Assembly: GCA_018806985.1 (NCBI GenBank)
Contig: JADANN010000187.1
Span: forward strand, 744,001 to 808,000
DNA from: Angiostrongylus vasorum
Lineage: Eukaryota; Nematoda; Chromadorea; Rhabditida; Metastrongylidae
Length of the DNA stretch: 64,000 bases
Direction of reading: 5' to 3'
Below are positions 44,719 to 54,989 of the stretch, one piece after another. The position numbers and the translations under genes were made by a program. A model generated the notes under the pieces. It was given only the letters and a program-made list of their open reading frames with translations. It had not been told where the DNA came from and ran no database searches. Numbering within the stretch: the stretch's first letter is position 1; each line of letters opens with the position of its first letter.

Positions 44719-45146
44719 GATTTCTCTCAGAGGAATTGGAGTCGTGGCCGAATCAGTGTTGACAAAGTTCACTGGAAGAAAACCGTCTGTCTATTTAAAA
44801 ACTGGTAAACAAGTGTTTCGTTAGCTGAGAGAAACTCGGAGAAAGACCCGTTCAACGGGGACGAGAAGGAGCAACAAGAGACGGTTCTTGCAGATACGGA
44901 ATTATGATGCATGCTTGTAAGAACACTTTGAGAACTGGACGTTTGGCTGAATTAATGTTGATGAGGTTCACTGCGATGGAAACATCTGTCTATCCACAAC
45001 TGTTATATGCGCGTCTCGTTAGTCGAAAGTCTGCGTCGAAGAAAGACCTATTTAATAGGCTCGTGCAGGTAGAACAGGAAGAAATTCATCATGCAAGTCA
45101 TCCAGCAGAAGCAGAAGGCAGGATAACTAAAGGCAGAAGATTATAA
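44719..45146 (+). repeat. Diverged two-unit tandem repeat
   Basis: Units at about 44719-44905 and 44925-45146 share a GCTGAAT-A-TGTTGA segment, TTCACTG, CATCTGTCTAT, CTCGTTAG and AGAAAGACC. Both give partly similar protein text (the second contains GRLAELMLMRFTAMETSVYP). Origin unknown. Confidence 0.4.
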
Positions 45147-45625
45147 AAAGCTGTAGTGGTGCTCATATGGAAATACAAAGGCAGAGGCAGTATTTTCATG
45201 TCCACGGTAAATATCGAAAGTCACAACGTAGGACAGAAGAATGTGCATATGGCACGTACATTTTTTACTCCTCATATAATTTAGGCATACACGGCTTTTC
45301 AACCGTGTAGTTACTTAGAGATAGTTGTTGAATCTATAGAGTACTGTACTTTGACAATGTGCAGAGAACAACTATCAATGAGTTTAAGCCTCAAGCGTAC
45401 TTGTGTTGTCTTCAAACTGATAGTGCTCTTACGCTCATTACATGAGTGGGCTTGTTTTTTGAAGAGATCAGTGCAAAGTCAAATAAACAATATGAATAAC
45501 TCAAAAGACCGACTTTCTATAAACCTCGGCATAGATAGTTGATATATTTATTAATATTTTATATATTTATATTTTATAAATACTTTATGTTCATATTTTA
45601 CTTTAGTGGTCCCACTCATAACAGC

Positions 45626-45665
45626 ACGGCTCTGAGGAAGGCGAAATTGCCGAAACGTCAGCCAT
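45626..45665 (+). ncRNA. Hammerhead-ribozyme-like motif, intact core
   Basis: Stem I GGCT (45628-45631) with AGCC (45660-45663), CTGAGGA (632-638), stem II GGC-GAAATT-GCC, GAAAC (652-656), GTC (657-659). All core bases match the hammerhead consensus. Stem I is four base pairs. Confidence 0.6.
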
Positions 45666-45720
45666 CGACCAACAACCCCAACAGCAACGACAACAACAAC
45701 GAAAGCGACAACGAAGACCT
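45664..45720 (+). repeat. CAA-rich microsatellite
   Basis: CAACAACCCCAACAGCAACG, CAACAACAACG. It begins inside the stem I 3' side of the hammerhead motif. Confidence 0.6.
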
Positions 45721-46372
45721 ATACCAACCTCGCATTGGCTTAACAAGACCAGTTTATAAGGTCATGTGAATAAAAAAAACAGAGAATATGTGGTCAGTAA
45801 ACCATTGTGAGAATAACGATTGAAAACTCAAACGATTCCAAAGTATGTAGGAAACCCTGTGGAAGTACAGTGATGAACGTGAATTCTGTGAAGACCTAAT
45901 CGATTTACGAACTACGATCACATCTAAACACGTCTTCTTGTTGAGAAGTGTAGGATCTTAGCGCAGCATGAAGATGTTATTGGGTTTCGAACTTTGATGT
46001 TCAAATACTGCAAAAAATACCTCAGTTTCTTCCTCAATAGCAACAGTTTCCATGCTACTGTATCGATCCGATACTTAGTACAACTAACGAACGACTCAAT
46101 AACATTTCTTAGAAACCGAGCCTCATTTAAAGTTGGCATGAATGATCAATATCTTATTTAATTAGTGATTAGTGAACAACATTTCATCTTGTTAGTGAAT
46201 TAGTTTAACCTGACATGACGTTACTACGAAACTCTACAGTGGCTAAGATTTCGGCTCCTTCACTTTTTATTTCGAGCCATAATGATTCGAGTTGAAATTG
46301 ATAAGAAGGACAAAAGCCATTCCATAGTAGTCGAACATCGTACTTTATAAACGATCACTAGCAAGTTAAAGG

Positions 46373-46660
46373 GCGCATGTGGCGCAGTGGTTGAAAACGC
46401 CACTGTGACACATACGTGGAATCGATCCCTGCGCCCATGGCCCACCAAGCCTTCCATCCCTCCGGGCTCGGCAAATTGCTACCAGACTTGTATGGGAAGA
46501 TAGCAGCACTGGCTCGTTACATTGGTAGGCCACCGCGAGTGATTGTAAAAGACCAGATATGCATTCAATCACCTCCAGCGATACTTAATAAAGTCGAATG
46601 CATGGCGCATCCCTCAGGGATTGATCATCGCCGAGAGCTTTATCCTTTACTTTTACCAAG
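46373..46660 (+). mobile_element. SINE-A copy
   Basis: Near full length, with GGCGCATGTGGCGCAGTGG at the head and a TTTATCCTTTACTTTTACC tail. Confidence 0.88.
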
Positions 46661-46699
46661 TGAACTCATCTCAATCGTACAATTGTGCATTCTGTTGGA

Positions 46700-46850
46700 T
46701 TCAATTCGATGTGATTACGATTACCGAAGTCGTAGGAAAGAACCTTTTTGGAACCGTGAGTGGTATCAGGCTCGAGGCTCTGAAGAAGGCCATGGCGCCG
46801 AACCATCAGTCACATTAAAAATTTGTAGCAGCATCGTGTAAGTTTAAGGC
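46700..46850 (+). mobile_element. PLE terminal remnant
   Basis: GAGGCTCTGAAGAAGGCCATGGCGCCGAACC-ATCAGTC (46774-46812) is a decayed hammerhead-like core. GCATCGTGTAAGTTTAAGGC follows. Confidence 0.4.
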
Positions 46851-47104
46851 ACAATAAGATATTGACCCAATAACAGCTTTTCTAAATTGTAATGCATAGA
46901 AAGAGCTTTTCTTCGGACTAATTCGGGCAGAATTTCTGGTCAAGAGGAGTTCTTTATCCATAACTAAGCAGAAAAATGTTTGCGTGGCCGTAGAGACAAT
47001 TGAAAGGAAAAGAGTCATATATGAGTCATACAGTCGTGAATGTGTAGGCCAAACAACGTATTGAAAATAGGACAAACGTGATGAGAATGTTTTGGAGAAC
47101 ACAC

Positions 47105-47430
47105 AGCTTTTCACTGGACCGACTATCCATTAACCTCGGAATAGATCAATAATTTGCTTTTTTTCATTATGAGCAGACACGAGGTTGCTATTACACTGTT
47201 CATAAACAACAGCTGAACCTTCGACGTTTTCGCTTTCTTCAGAGCTTGGAGGAGTCAAATTGACATGTAATTCACTCAACGAAACACTTCCACAACCTCA
47301 GAAGGTAGAACTTAATGCATAAAGTTTCATTCGCTTAGCAAACAACTCCTTTTAACCAATCTCCGTTTCGTTCTTTGTGAGTCGTCCAGTTATGCGGTAG
47401 AGACAAGCCGTACAGAGTCTTCCATTAGTG
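47105..47430 (-). mobile_element. PLE terminal repeat
   Basis: On the minus strand it has CCAAGCTCTGAAGAAAGCG-AAAACGTCGAAGG-TTCAGCTG (47209-47248) in the core position, then ACCTCGTGTCTGCTCAT. The plus strand of the terminal motif (CCGACTATCCATTAACCTCGG) is at 47118-47138. Confidence 0.6.
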
Positions 47431-47579
47431 AGGAATGTACTTGGCACCGGTCAGGAAATCTGCGTGGGGTATGACACGAGGTCAAGCATGATCTCAGGAT
47501 GCTCTTCCTTGTAGTTCATTTTCGGGACTTTAGAATTAATTCGAAACGCTTCAAGAGTTTTACGTGTTGATGCTTTGAT

Positions 47580-47890
47580 TCCCGTGCAAATGATGCTGAG
47601 GTATCTGAAAAACTCCGGACCGCAGGTGTTAACGCATTAACCACCACACCATGCGCCTCCTTCGTTTCGCCTGTCTCTCAACTACTTCTACCGATCACTC
47701 CCAGTTAAGCTGAGGATAGAACTGGCTGCGAGACAAGCGAAACGAAGGACCCGCATGGTGTGGTGGTTAACGCGTTACTCCCCGGAAAGCGCGTTCGTTC
47801 CCCACCGCAGACACCTGGGGCCCGGAGTTTTGCAAATATCTCAGCATCATTGAAGTTATATTTCGCAATATATACCCTGCCATTAGAAAG
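47580..47890. repeat. FB-C foldback element
   Basis: Left arm (minus) 47590-47680 and right arm (plus) 47725-47890 are inverted copies around about 47700. The right arm has CATGGTGTGGTGGTTAACGCG and GCGTTCGTTCCCCACCGCAG in the A- and B-box positions. Confidence 0.7.
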
Positions 47891-47929
47891 AGCAAGCAGT
47901 AAATAATAAGTTAAAATTGTGGTCATACA

Positions 47930-48420
47930 AGTGGTTGCGAACTAGACAAACTAGATGGTGTCTTAAAGTGTTCGGCAGTTTTCCAATCATTGCTATTGAA
48001 TTCTTTGGACCAGTGTTCCATAAGCAACGTTTTGCAGATGCACTTATTTCGTTGGAAATAAAGGGCGCGATGAACAGGATCATTTCCTCGCTAGAATTGT
48101 TGTTTCAAGGCGTGGCTTTTCCTCTGCACCTATGCTTAGGAGCTACGGTTCTAAGCTATTCGAAATGGCTGTTTTTTGAGCCCAGTTTTAGAGATTACTC
48201 CTGCTATCTTCGTGGGCACACACTAGCGACGGTTTGAACATGTTGCTCACAAGCGCCCTTTTTGTGCGCAGAGTGAGAGGGGAGCTAACGAACCACTCAT
48301 GTCTCTTTGCTGCTTGACTTTTCGGTACCATCTGGCAATGCAGTTGTTTTTGGTTGATTTTAACGATCAGCACTGGAAGCAGACTTTCCTCGGCTTTTTC
48401 CAGGTTAAACTGATGTAATT
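47930..48420 (-). pseudogene. PLE reverse transcriptase C-terminus and linker fragment
   Basis: Minus strand: INYISLTWKKPRK near 48410, ARWYRKVKQQRDM near 48320, then in another frame PFISNEISASAKRCLW and TLRHHLVCLVRNHLYDHN near 48060-47930. These line up with SLSSGYMTEWYRKPSNK and the DEVSVAIKRCLRRAGLEE segment of the copy at 60-61 kb. The GIY-YIG domain is lost and an FB-C element lies directly beyond. Confidence 0.65.
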
Positions 48421-48439
48421 TATGACTGTTGGTTTAGCA

Positions 48440-49004
48440 ATTTGTTGACATTTGTTGTTTTGTTCTTTTGAACCTTTGTCGTCGATGTTGTGTTCTGATT
48501 CTAAAGCTCGGTCTAGAGAGAGATCGTTAGCTAACTTAGATATGAATGAGTTAGTACTCCTATACCTACATCTCATAGGGATAGGCTAGCAAACGAATCA
48601 TATTAGCTGACGGAACGGATACGTTCTAGGGGCGATGCGATGTTATTGGAGCCAACCGGATCTTTAGAACTCCGGTTTGCTGAATTATACTTAATGACAG
48701 AATCAGGTAGTTTCGCAAATGTAACAAGATAGATATCGATTGCTCTTTGTTCCTGTTTAAATGCACGAATGAACGAATAACCTGGCTATAAAAATTTTAA
48801 CTGCGAACAGTATTCGTCATACATCGATACGTTTAAGAAGATCAGCTGAAGAAGTTCCGTAATAAAAAAGCCCATCTAAAAACACAATATTAAGGAATTG
48901 ATTGCTTAAGAATCTTTCAGTGAGTTTTTTGCGACGAATCAAATGTTTTTCTTGAACTGAGAGGTACATTTATTTGGCAGAACTAATCTCACTGTATCCA
49001 TCAC
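48440..49004. other. No gene recognised
   Basis: AT-rich, no exon or repeat that I can support. Confidence 0.3.
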
Positions 49005-49330
49005 GAGCATGGTGCTAGTTCGACTCCGCTCCGGGCCAACCAAGCCTCTCGTCCCTCCGAGGTCGAGAAACTGGTACTGGACTTCTTTAAGGAGAAATCA
49101 CTCTCTGCAATCCAATTGGGAACGCTCCAGCCCGGCTATCTCAGAACTCCAGGGAGAACTGCTCGACCAGCATTCTACTACACTGAAGATGAAATAGAAA
49201 TCCTTAAGTAGCAACTGAAGCCATACGTAAAAACTTAGAAGATCTTCGTGGACGATGGATGCGAGGAAACGAACTGGATGTGAGAGTGCTGAGATCCGCA
49301 CAGTAACATGAACACGGATCAAATAAAATA
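49005..49330 (+). mobile_element. SINE-B copy
   Basis: B box TAGTTCGACTCCG (49017-49029), then GGCTATCTCAGAACTCCAGG, GACCAGCATTCTAC and CGATGGATGCGAGGAAACGA. Confidence 0.7.
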
Positions 49331-49599
49331 AAAATAAAAAATCTCTGTTTAGATGAAAAAGACGTTGTGTTCAAATTAAGATTGATCAGCAGTATTTTTC
49401 TTCAGTGGAAGAGAATGGGAGAAAAACATTACATCATATTGCAGAAATAAACTCTCAACAAGATAAGCTTGGGAACTTAGTCCACATAACTGGAAGTGAA
49501 TCCTCTTAAAGTTTACAACATGCAGTTTCCGATGAGCCAAAAATTTTCACCAAATTGGCGACCTACGAACTCTTGTTCATCGATAGGATAATAATTGTT

Positions 49600-49745
49600 G
49601 AAAGACAACCACAACGATGCCGAGGTATTTGCAAAACTTGGAAAGTGTAATCGCGGGTTCGATTCTGGCCAGGGGGTCCCAAGTTTTGCAAACATCTCGG
49701 CATCATTACTATTTTGCTATTTTATTTCACATAATACACTGCCGT
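49600..49745. repeat. FB-C foldback, short form
   Basis: CGATGCCGAGGTATTTGCAAAACTTGG (49615-49641) is mirrored by CCAAGTTTTGCAAACATCTCGGCATC (49679-49704). A B-box-like GCGGGTTCGATTCTGG lies between them. Confidence 0.7.
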
Positions 49746-50249
49746 GAAGAAATAATATGCAGTAAACAGAAACTAAACATTGTTGATAGATTTTTCTACG
49801 GTAAAGTGCGCTGTGACTAGGGAGCGGGGGAGACGAAGTCGTCGGGGATTTGGACGGGAGATTGGCGATAGGCTTCCTCAACAAAGAAACATCTCAACGC
49901 CTTTGATGAAGAATCCATATCAAATGAGGTCGACGATTTCGACAGCAATGCCGAATCTACAGCCTTCACTAATGATTTGTGGTGTACTTGACGTGATAAA
50001 ATAGGACACGATACAAACAGTTTTCTATTATGAAGGCAGAAATAAATAACAACTGAACTTGATCCTCCGTGAAAACACATAGGACAACTATAGGTCGTAG
50101 AACTTGACAACTGATGTAGCAAGAGCTTCCAGCAACTGCAAGTTAAAAGCATGCACTACTGGTTTAGATTGAAGCACATAGCTATGCACTGAAACTAGAC
50201 ATCAATTGATTGCGCGAGACGAGACGATCATACTGCTAATAATGTTTTG

Positions 50250-50470
50250 ACATTTATTTACTGCTTATTCCCGTTTTCAAAGTGGCGTATTATGCAAAGT
50301 AGAACCACAAGGATGCTGAGATATGAGCAAAACTAGGGACCTCAGCTGGGCTACGAGCCCGCGATTACCGTTTCTCCCGAGGTGTCACGTGCTATCTACC
50401 ACACCAACCGAGATCCTGGCTTTCTCTATCTCTCAGCCGGTTTTTTCTCCAACCAGCCTTCCATAATGCC
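50250..50470 (-). repeat. FB-C single arm
   Basis: One minus-strand arm only: GATGCTGAGATATGAGCAAAAC on the plus strand, then CACGTGCTATCTACCACACC. The mirror arm is not found. Confidence 0.5.
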
Positions 50471-50529
50471 ACTTCATCATGCACTTGGACTATATCGTTG
50501 GAGCATTTTCTTTTTCAAACTTCCATAAT

Positions 50530-50886
50530 ACTTACTTACTTGGTACTTGAACGGGCCGTCCTCACTGGTTGTGTGGGCCCCAGTATAATCTCCATTTTTT
50601 CGGAGATTTGCTGGTTAAGCCATTGGTCAAAATCTGCCCCCAGGTCTTTACCACCACAGGGAGTCACAGCCCTTGTGGATCAGAGGAAGATTTGTCATCA
50701 AGCGACTTTGATACCAGGATGGTGGTGGATCCTGGTATGGTTTACTCTAGCCAGGCTTCCTCATGGAAACGCCGGATTCCTACTCAGCTTTGGGGACCCG
50801 GCCAGGGGGTGCACCTCACCTCTGTACATCGCGGCTCCAGAAACACCTCCCAGCCACGACGAGGCGATAAACCATTGGCAGGAAAC
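50530..50886 (-). mobile_element. R4 repeat (RTE-tailed)
   Basis: Minus-strand copy. On the plus strand it starts with the RTE-like end (ACTTACTTGGTACTTGAACGG, TGGTTGTGTGGGCCCCAG) and finishes at the CTCCCAGCCACGACGAGGCG end. Confidence 0.7.
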
Positions 50887-50999
50887 TTCCATAATACCCA
50901 TAAAATTTCTGAGAAAAGAGGATCGATGATGTTACGCTGTTGTTGAGCTGAGTTCGGTGAGACAATCAAGAAATAGCTTTTCTTAGTCCTAAGGTCTAA

Positions 51000-51282
51000 G
51001 GCGCGTGTGGCGCATTGCTTGGAGGCGCCACTGCGACACACATGTGGAATTGATCCCCTCGCGCCCATGGCTCACCAAGCCTTCCATCATTCCGGGGTCG
51101 GCAAATTGGTACCAGACTTCTCTGGGAAGATAGCAGCACTGGCTCGATAGATCGGCAGGCCACCGCGGGTCATTGTAAAGGCCAGATGTGCATTCAATCA
51201 CCACCAACGATTCTTAATGAAGTTGAATGCATGGCGCATCCCTCAGGGGATTGTTCAAAGCCGAGAGCTTTATTTTTAAGGC
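51000..51282 (+). mobile_element. SINE-A copy
   Basis: Near full length. Head GGCGCGTGTGGCGCATTGC, tail GAGCTTTATTTTTAAGG. Confidence 0.87.
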
Positions 51283-51519
51283 TTAAGGCTTGCTTTCGGG
51301 ATAATGTCAGATATTTTCAAATTGTTGGTACTGAATAGGTTATAGTGTGTTATTCATGAAATAATACTAAAATTACCGAACTAACAATTTCTCAGTGGGA
51401 ACAAAACTGTGGTCTCTGCTCTCTACAGAAATAAATAACGCTGATATCTCGGAATGATAAATTGGTCCATGGTTTTCTATTGACAGATATTACAGCGCAA
51501 ATTTGATAATTTCAGTGAA

Positions 51520-51578
51520 TGGAAGAGAGGAGGAGAGAGAGAGGGAAGAAAGAAGGAAAGAAAGGAAAAAGGGAACAA
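51520..51578 (+). repeat. GA-rich polypurine tract
   Basis: GAGAGGAGGAGAGAGAGAGG followed by GAAAGAAGGAAAG-type sequence. Confidence 0.75.
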
Positions 51579-52306
51579 GTTCCGGAGGTTTCGCCCATAT
51601 CACTATAAAGTGATAGACAGGAACTAAAAAATTACAACTTCGTCGAGTTCTGCGTTCTCTTGTGTTGTCAAGGCTGACTAAATTAAGCGGTCATAATTTG
51701 CCACCGTGTTTATAATACAAATGCTTCTGTATCACGCACTATTATCGTGGTCGCCACATCAGAAATACCGGAAATTTGTGGTCGACGCCGTTGATTCGAT
51801 TATCCGACCGAAGTCGGTGACCCAGTGATCCTCATTGTTCATCAAAAAAGCGTTGCGATGTTTCCTTGTTGAGGATGTCGCAAAAAATGTCCATCTCGTC
51901 AGCCTAACGGCCATCATAGCCAAGACGATGGTTGTGTTTTTAATACACTACCTCATGGAAAAGACACCGAGATGACAGCAAACTATTACGGCTATGTTCC
52001 CGTACTAAAATGGGACCTCATAATAAAGAATATCGCTCGATTTTTTTCATTCTTTGTCTGTACAAGCCTTTTAATGAAGTATTCTTCAACAGTGTTAGTA
52101 GATCACTGGACGAAAACCATAGGAGTGAAAAAGCAGGGCGTGAAAAAAAGTCCAGGATGATGATCACGGAGGATGTCATGCTCGTCGCATCTCCCGAGCG
52201 AGCAGATCTCATTAGACAGCCTGTTGTGATATGCGATGATGTCCTTAACTTTTTGGATTTTTTCCACTGGAAAAAGAGAAAAAAAAGGAAAATACAGGAT
52301 GAAAAG
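51579..52306. other. No gene recognised
   Basis: Opposed open frames at 52010-52377 on both strands overlap each other and a SINE tail. No domain seen. Confidence 0.3.
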
Positions 52307-52588
52307 GACAAAGGATAAAGCTCTCGGCGTTGATAAATCTCTGAGGGATGTGTCATGCATTTGACTTCATTTAGCATCGCTGGAGGTGATTGAATGCATA
52401 TCTGGCCTTTACAATGACTCGCAGTGGCCTACCAATGTATCGAGCCAGTGCTGGTATCCTCACAGACAAGTCTGGTACCAATTTGCCGACCCCGGAGCGA
52501 TGGAACGCTTGGTGAGCCAGTGGCACCGAGATCGGTCCCATGTGTGAAATGCAGGGCACCTCGGACCACTATGCTACGCTCGCCCTAC
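52307..52588 (-). mobile_element. SINE-A copy
   Basis: Near full length. Tail AAAGGATAAAGCTCTCGGCG at low coordinates, head at high coordinates. Confidence 0.87.
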
Positions 52589-53555
52589 AAAATACAGGAT
52601 ATTTTTAAACGAACGAGTAAATAACAAGTGGTGGAGATTATGATGAGCAGGGTGTTCAGAGCGAAAAAGATAATTCGACATACTAAACGTCGAAAACGAG
52701 TTAAGCGTTCGATGCACTAGATTACTTTGGACGGAAGTTTCCTACGCAGTGTACAGAGGACAGGCATGTGGACGATCCCATGTGAGTTTACTTCTGGTGA
52801 GTTGTCATGAACTACACATAGTAGTATTCGAACTGATAATGCATTAGTTATTTAGGACTAGTTCACAAATTTCTCGTTCCACAGCTTCCGATGATGATAT
52901 ACAAGCCGATCATGGATTCCAACAGAATCCGGTGATTCATTAGATGTTGCACAATCGATCTTTTCTGTTCAGCTATTCAATCACTACATCAGAGTAATAT
53001 GTCTTTCGTAACGCTTTTTTTTCGTTTATGTAAGGACACGGTGATGTACCTTCTGTTACGGTCACGGCTCTCAACGCCAGTTAAATTTGTTGGAATGTGT
53101 TTGAAGCTGTCCACATTGAACCACTACCTTTATCACCAACAGACCTATTGATCATCGAGCAAGTTGAAAGGACACGGGTAAACTCTATTTGTCGCTGTCG
53201 AGTGTCAGAGCTACTAAGTATACCACTCAGTCAGGAGACAAGAAATGCATCACATTTTCAGTATGATTGCCTTTTTATCGTTTTAGGAAAGTTACGAGTA
53301 GCATGCCGGATTCTATCGTATTATGGGTTCAGCGTCAGGTGGGTTTTCTGATAATGATGTCATGTCGAAAATATTGACAGCCTGTGTTACCTTGCTGGAT
53401 CAATGAACTTTTCGCTATGCATATTTTTCAAAGCGACTGTTATTTAACATCGCCATCAATAATAAGTACTTTCTTGGAACATTAAGCCAGCATAAGGTTG
53501 TTAAAAACATTTATTCCGCCAACGTTCGATCGTACTTTATAAAAGGACATCACCG
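52589..53555. other. No gene recognised
   Basis: No repeat or exon that I can support. Confidence 0.3.
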
Positions 53556-53930
53556 AGTGATTTTATTTCACTTGTGCAGTGTTTCACTTCTCCAGATCCA
53601 GATGCGACAATGAACACCCACACTGAGAAGACCGAACGTCCTGTGGACCATCGTTTCGGATCAATCCCGTTCTAAAGAAGACGAAGGGGTCGAAACGTTA
53701 CCCGAATGAAAGTTACAAAACAGGCTCATGTTATCTTAAAAACCGACTTTCACTAAACCTCTCCAACAATAATCAATGATTTTCTACATTATTGAGCTGA
53801 CACGAAGCTGGTATAAAACTTCTATTCGACTAACGTTTGGCGCCTTCGCCTTCTTCATAACGGCACTTATCCGAGTCGATGGTCCCAGTTGGTCATGTCA
53901 GCTCATTTATGTAGAAAATCTTGTGTTAGC
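53556..53930. mobile_element. PLE terminal sequences, inverted pair
   Basis: Plus-strand arm: CTGTGGACCATCG near 53641, core-like CTAAAGA, GAC-GAAGGG-GTC, GAAAC, GTT (53672-53699). Minus-strand arm with TATGAAGA, GGC-GAAG-GCGCC, AAAC, GTT at 53823-53865. Both cores carry substitutions. Confidence 0.55.
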
Positions 53931-54364
53931 TTAATAATCGAGGAAGACATCCTACTGTTCCTAGTTGCTCGATATTCAGGAACACACTCCCACTCAGCAA
54001 TCACATTGCGTAATAGGGACCTAAGGAGACCAAAATGGTGTCGTAAAATGGAAGTGGTTCTAGTCAGAGTCCTCCGTGAATGACATCCTCATAAAATGAA
54101 TTGATTCTTTCCTCGTGCAACACACTTAAAGCAAAAATTATGTCGTGGAAGTTTGGATGAGAAATCTTCCAGCGATTCATACTTCTAGGTCGGGTGTCCC
54201 TCGAGTACGGTTACAACGAGAAAAGATGTCATTCAGGATGTTGCAGTCGTACTGAACTTGCCTAATCCTTCATTCCACGCAAGACCAATCCTTTTTCAGT
54301 TTGTGACTAAGTCGATCTTCTTTCTGTAGGACGAAATCTACTGATGACACCTTTAATTAAAAAA

Positions 54365-54530
54365 GATGTTTTTAATCTGCTGAGCTTACGCGAGGTTGAT
54401 AAATATATTTATTCCGGCTAACGTTTCAAAGCAGATGGTCCGAGTCGATAGTCCACAGTTGTCCGTGTTCTCGACGTGGCGTCTTCGTTGTTGTCCGAGA
54501 CGGGATTTTCTTCAGTGAACACACTGCATG
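54365..54530 (-). mobile_element. PLE terminal fragment, left arm
   Basis: On the plus strand it shows GAGCTTACGCGAGGTTGATAAATA, then GGCTAACGTTTC and GAGTCGATAGTCCACAGTTG. It is the reverse of 54640-54800, but the hammerhead core is deleted. Confidence 0.6.
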
Positions 54531-54639
54531 GATGAGGCATGCCCACCCGGCAGTGTCCTTTTATACAGAGCGGTTGTTGTTGATATGACTATCCGTTGAC
54601 AACAGTTTGTTTTTTCAACGGATAATACACCCTGCTGCA

Positions 54640-54840
54640 GTCGGTCGGTACGACAACGAAGACGCAACATCGAGAAAACGAACAACTGTGGACCACCGAC
54701 ACGGATCATCGGCTCTGATGAAGACGTCGAAACGTTGGCCGAAATAAACATATTTATCAACCTCGCGTAAGCTCAATAATTAAAGACATGTTGATTATCT
54801 CACTACCGAGGTCAAATGACGGTCGGTTTGAAAATTGTTT
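54640..54840 (+). mobile_element. PLE terminal fragment, right arm (second subfamily)
   Basis: ACAACTGTGGACCACCGACACGGATCATC, hammerhead-like core, AATAAACATATTTATCAACC, TCGCGTAAGCTCAATAATT, and the terminal ACCGAGGTCAAATGACGGTC. Confidence 0.65.
54709..54742 (+). ncRNA. Hammerhead-like motif with compensated stem I
   Basis: TCGGCT (54709-54714), CTGATGA (715-721), GACGTC in the stem II place, GAAAC (729-733), GTT (734-736), GGCCGA (737-742). TCGGCT and GGCCGA pair over six positions with one G-T, using different bases from the 17595 copy. Stem II has no loop (GAC directly followed by GTC), so it could pair only between two molecules. Confidence 0.55.
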
Positions 54841-54989
54841 TAAAAAAAGAACGATTCAAAGCAAGGCTAGGAATGTTTAGATTTCGAGGGAAATATTGGA
54901 GCGAAGGAGATGAATCTTCGTCATATAATGTTCCATTTGATCCCTTCATGGATCTTGATGTTTGCTGGCCTCCTTACGAATATTTACTG

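Larger units (their letters stand above)
45500..45770. mobile_element. PLE terminal sequences around a hammerhead motif
   Basis: A reversed terminal motif (GACCGACTTTCTATAAACCT) at 45508-45530 is followed by a plus-strand core and ACCTCGCATTGGCTTAACAAG. The pieces are in opposite orientations, as at the other inverted PLE ends. Confidence 0.5.
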
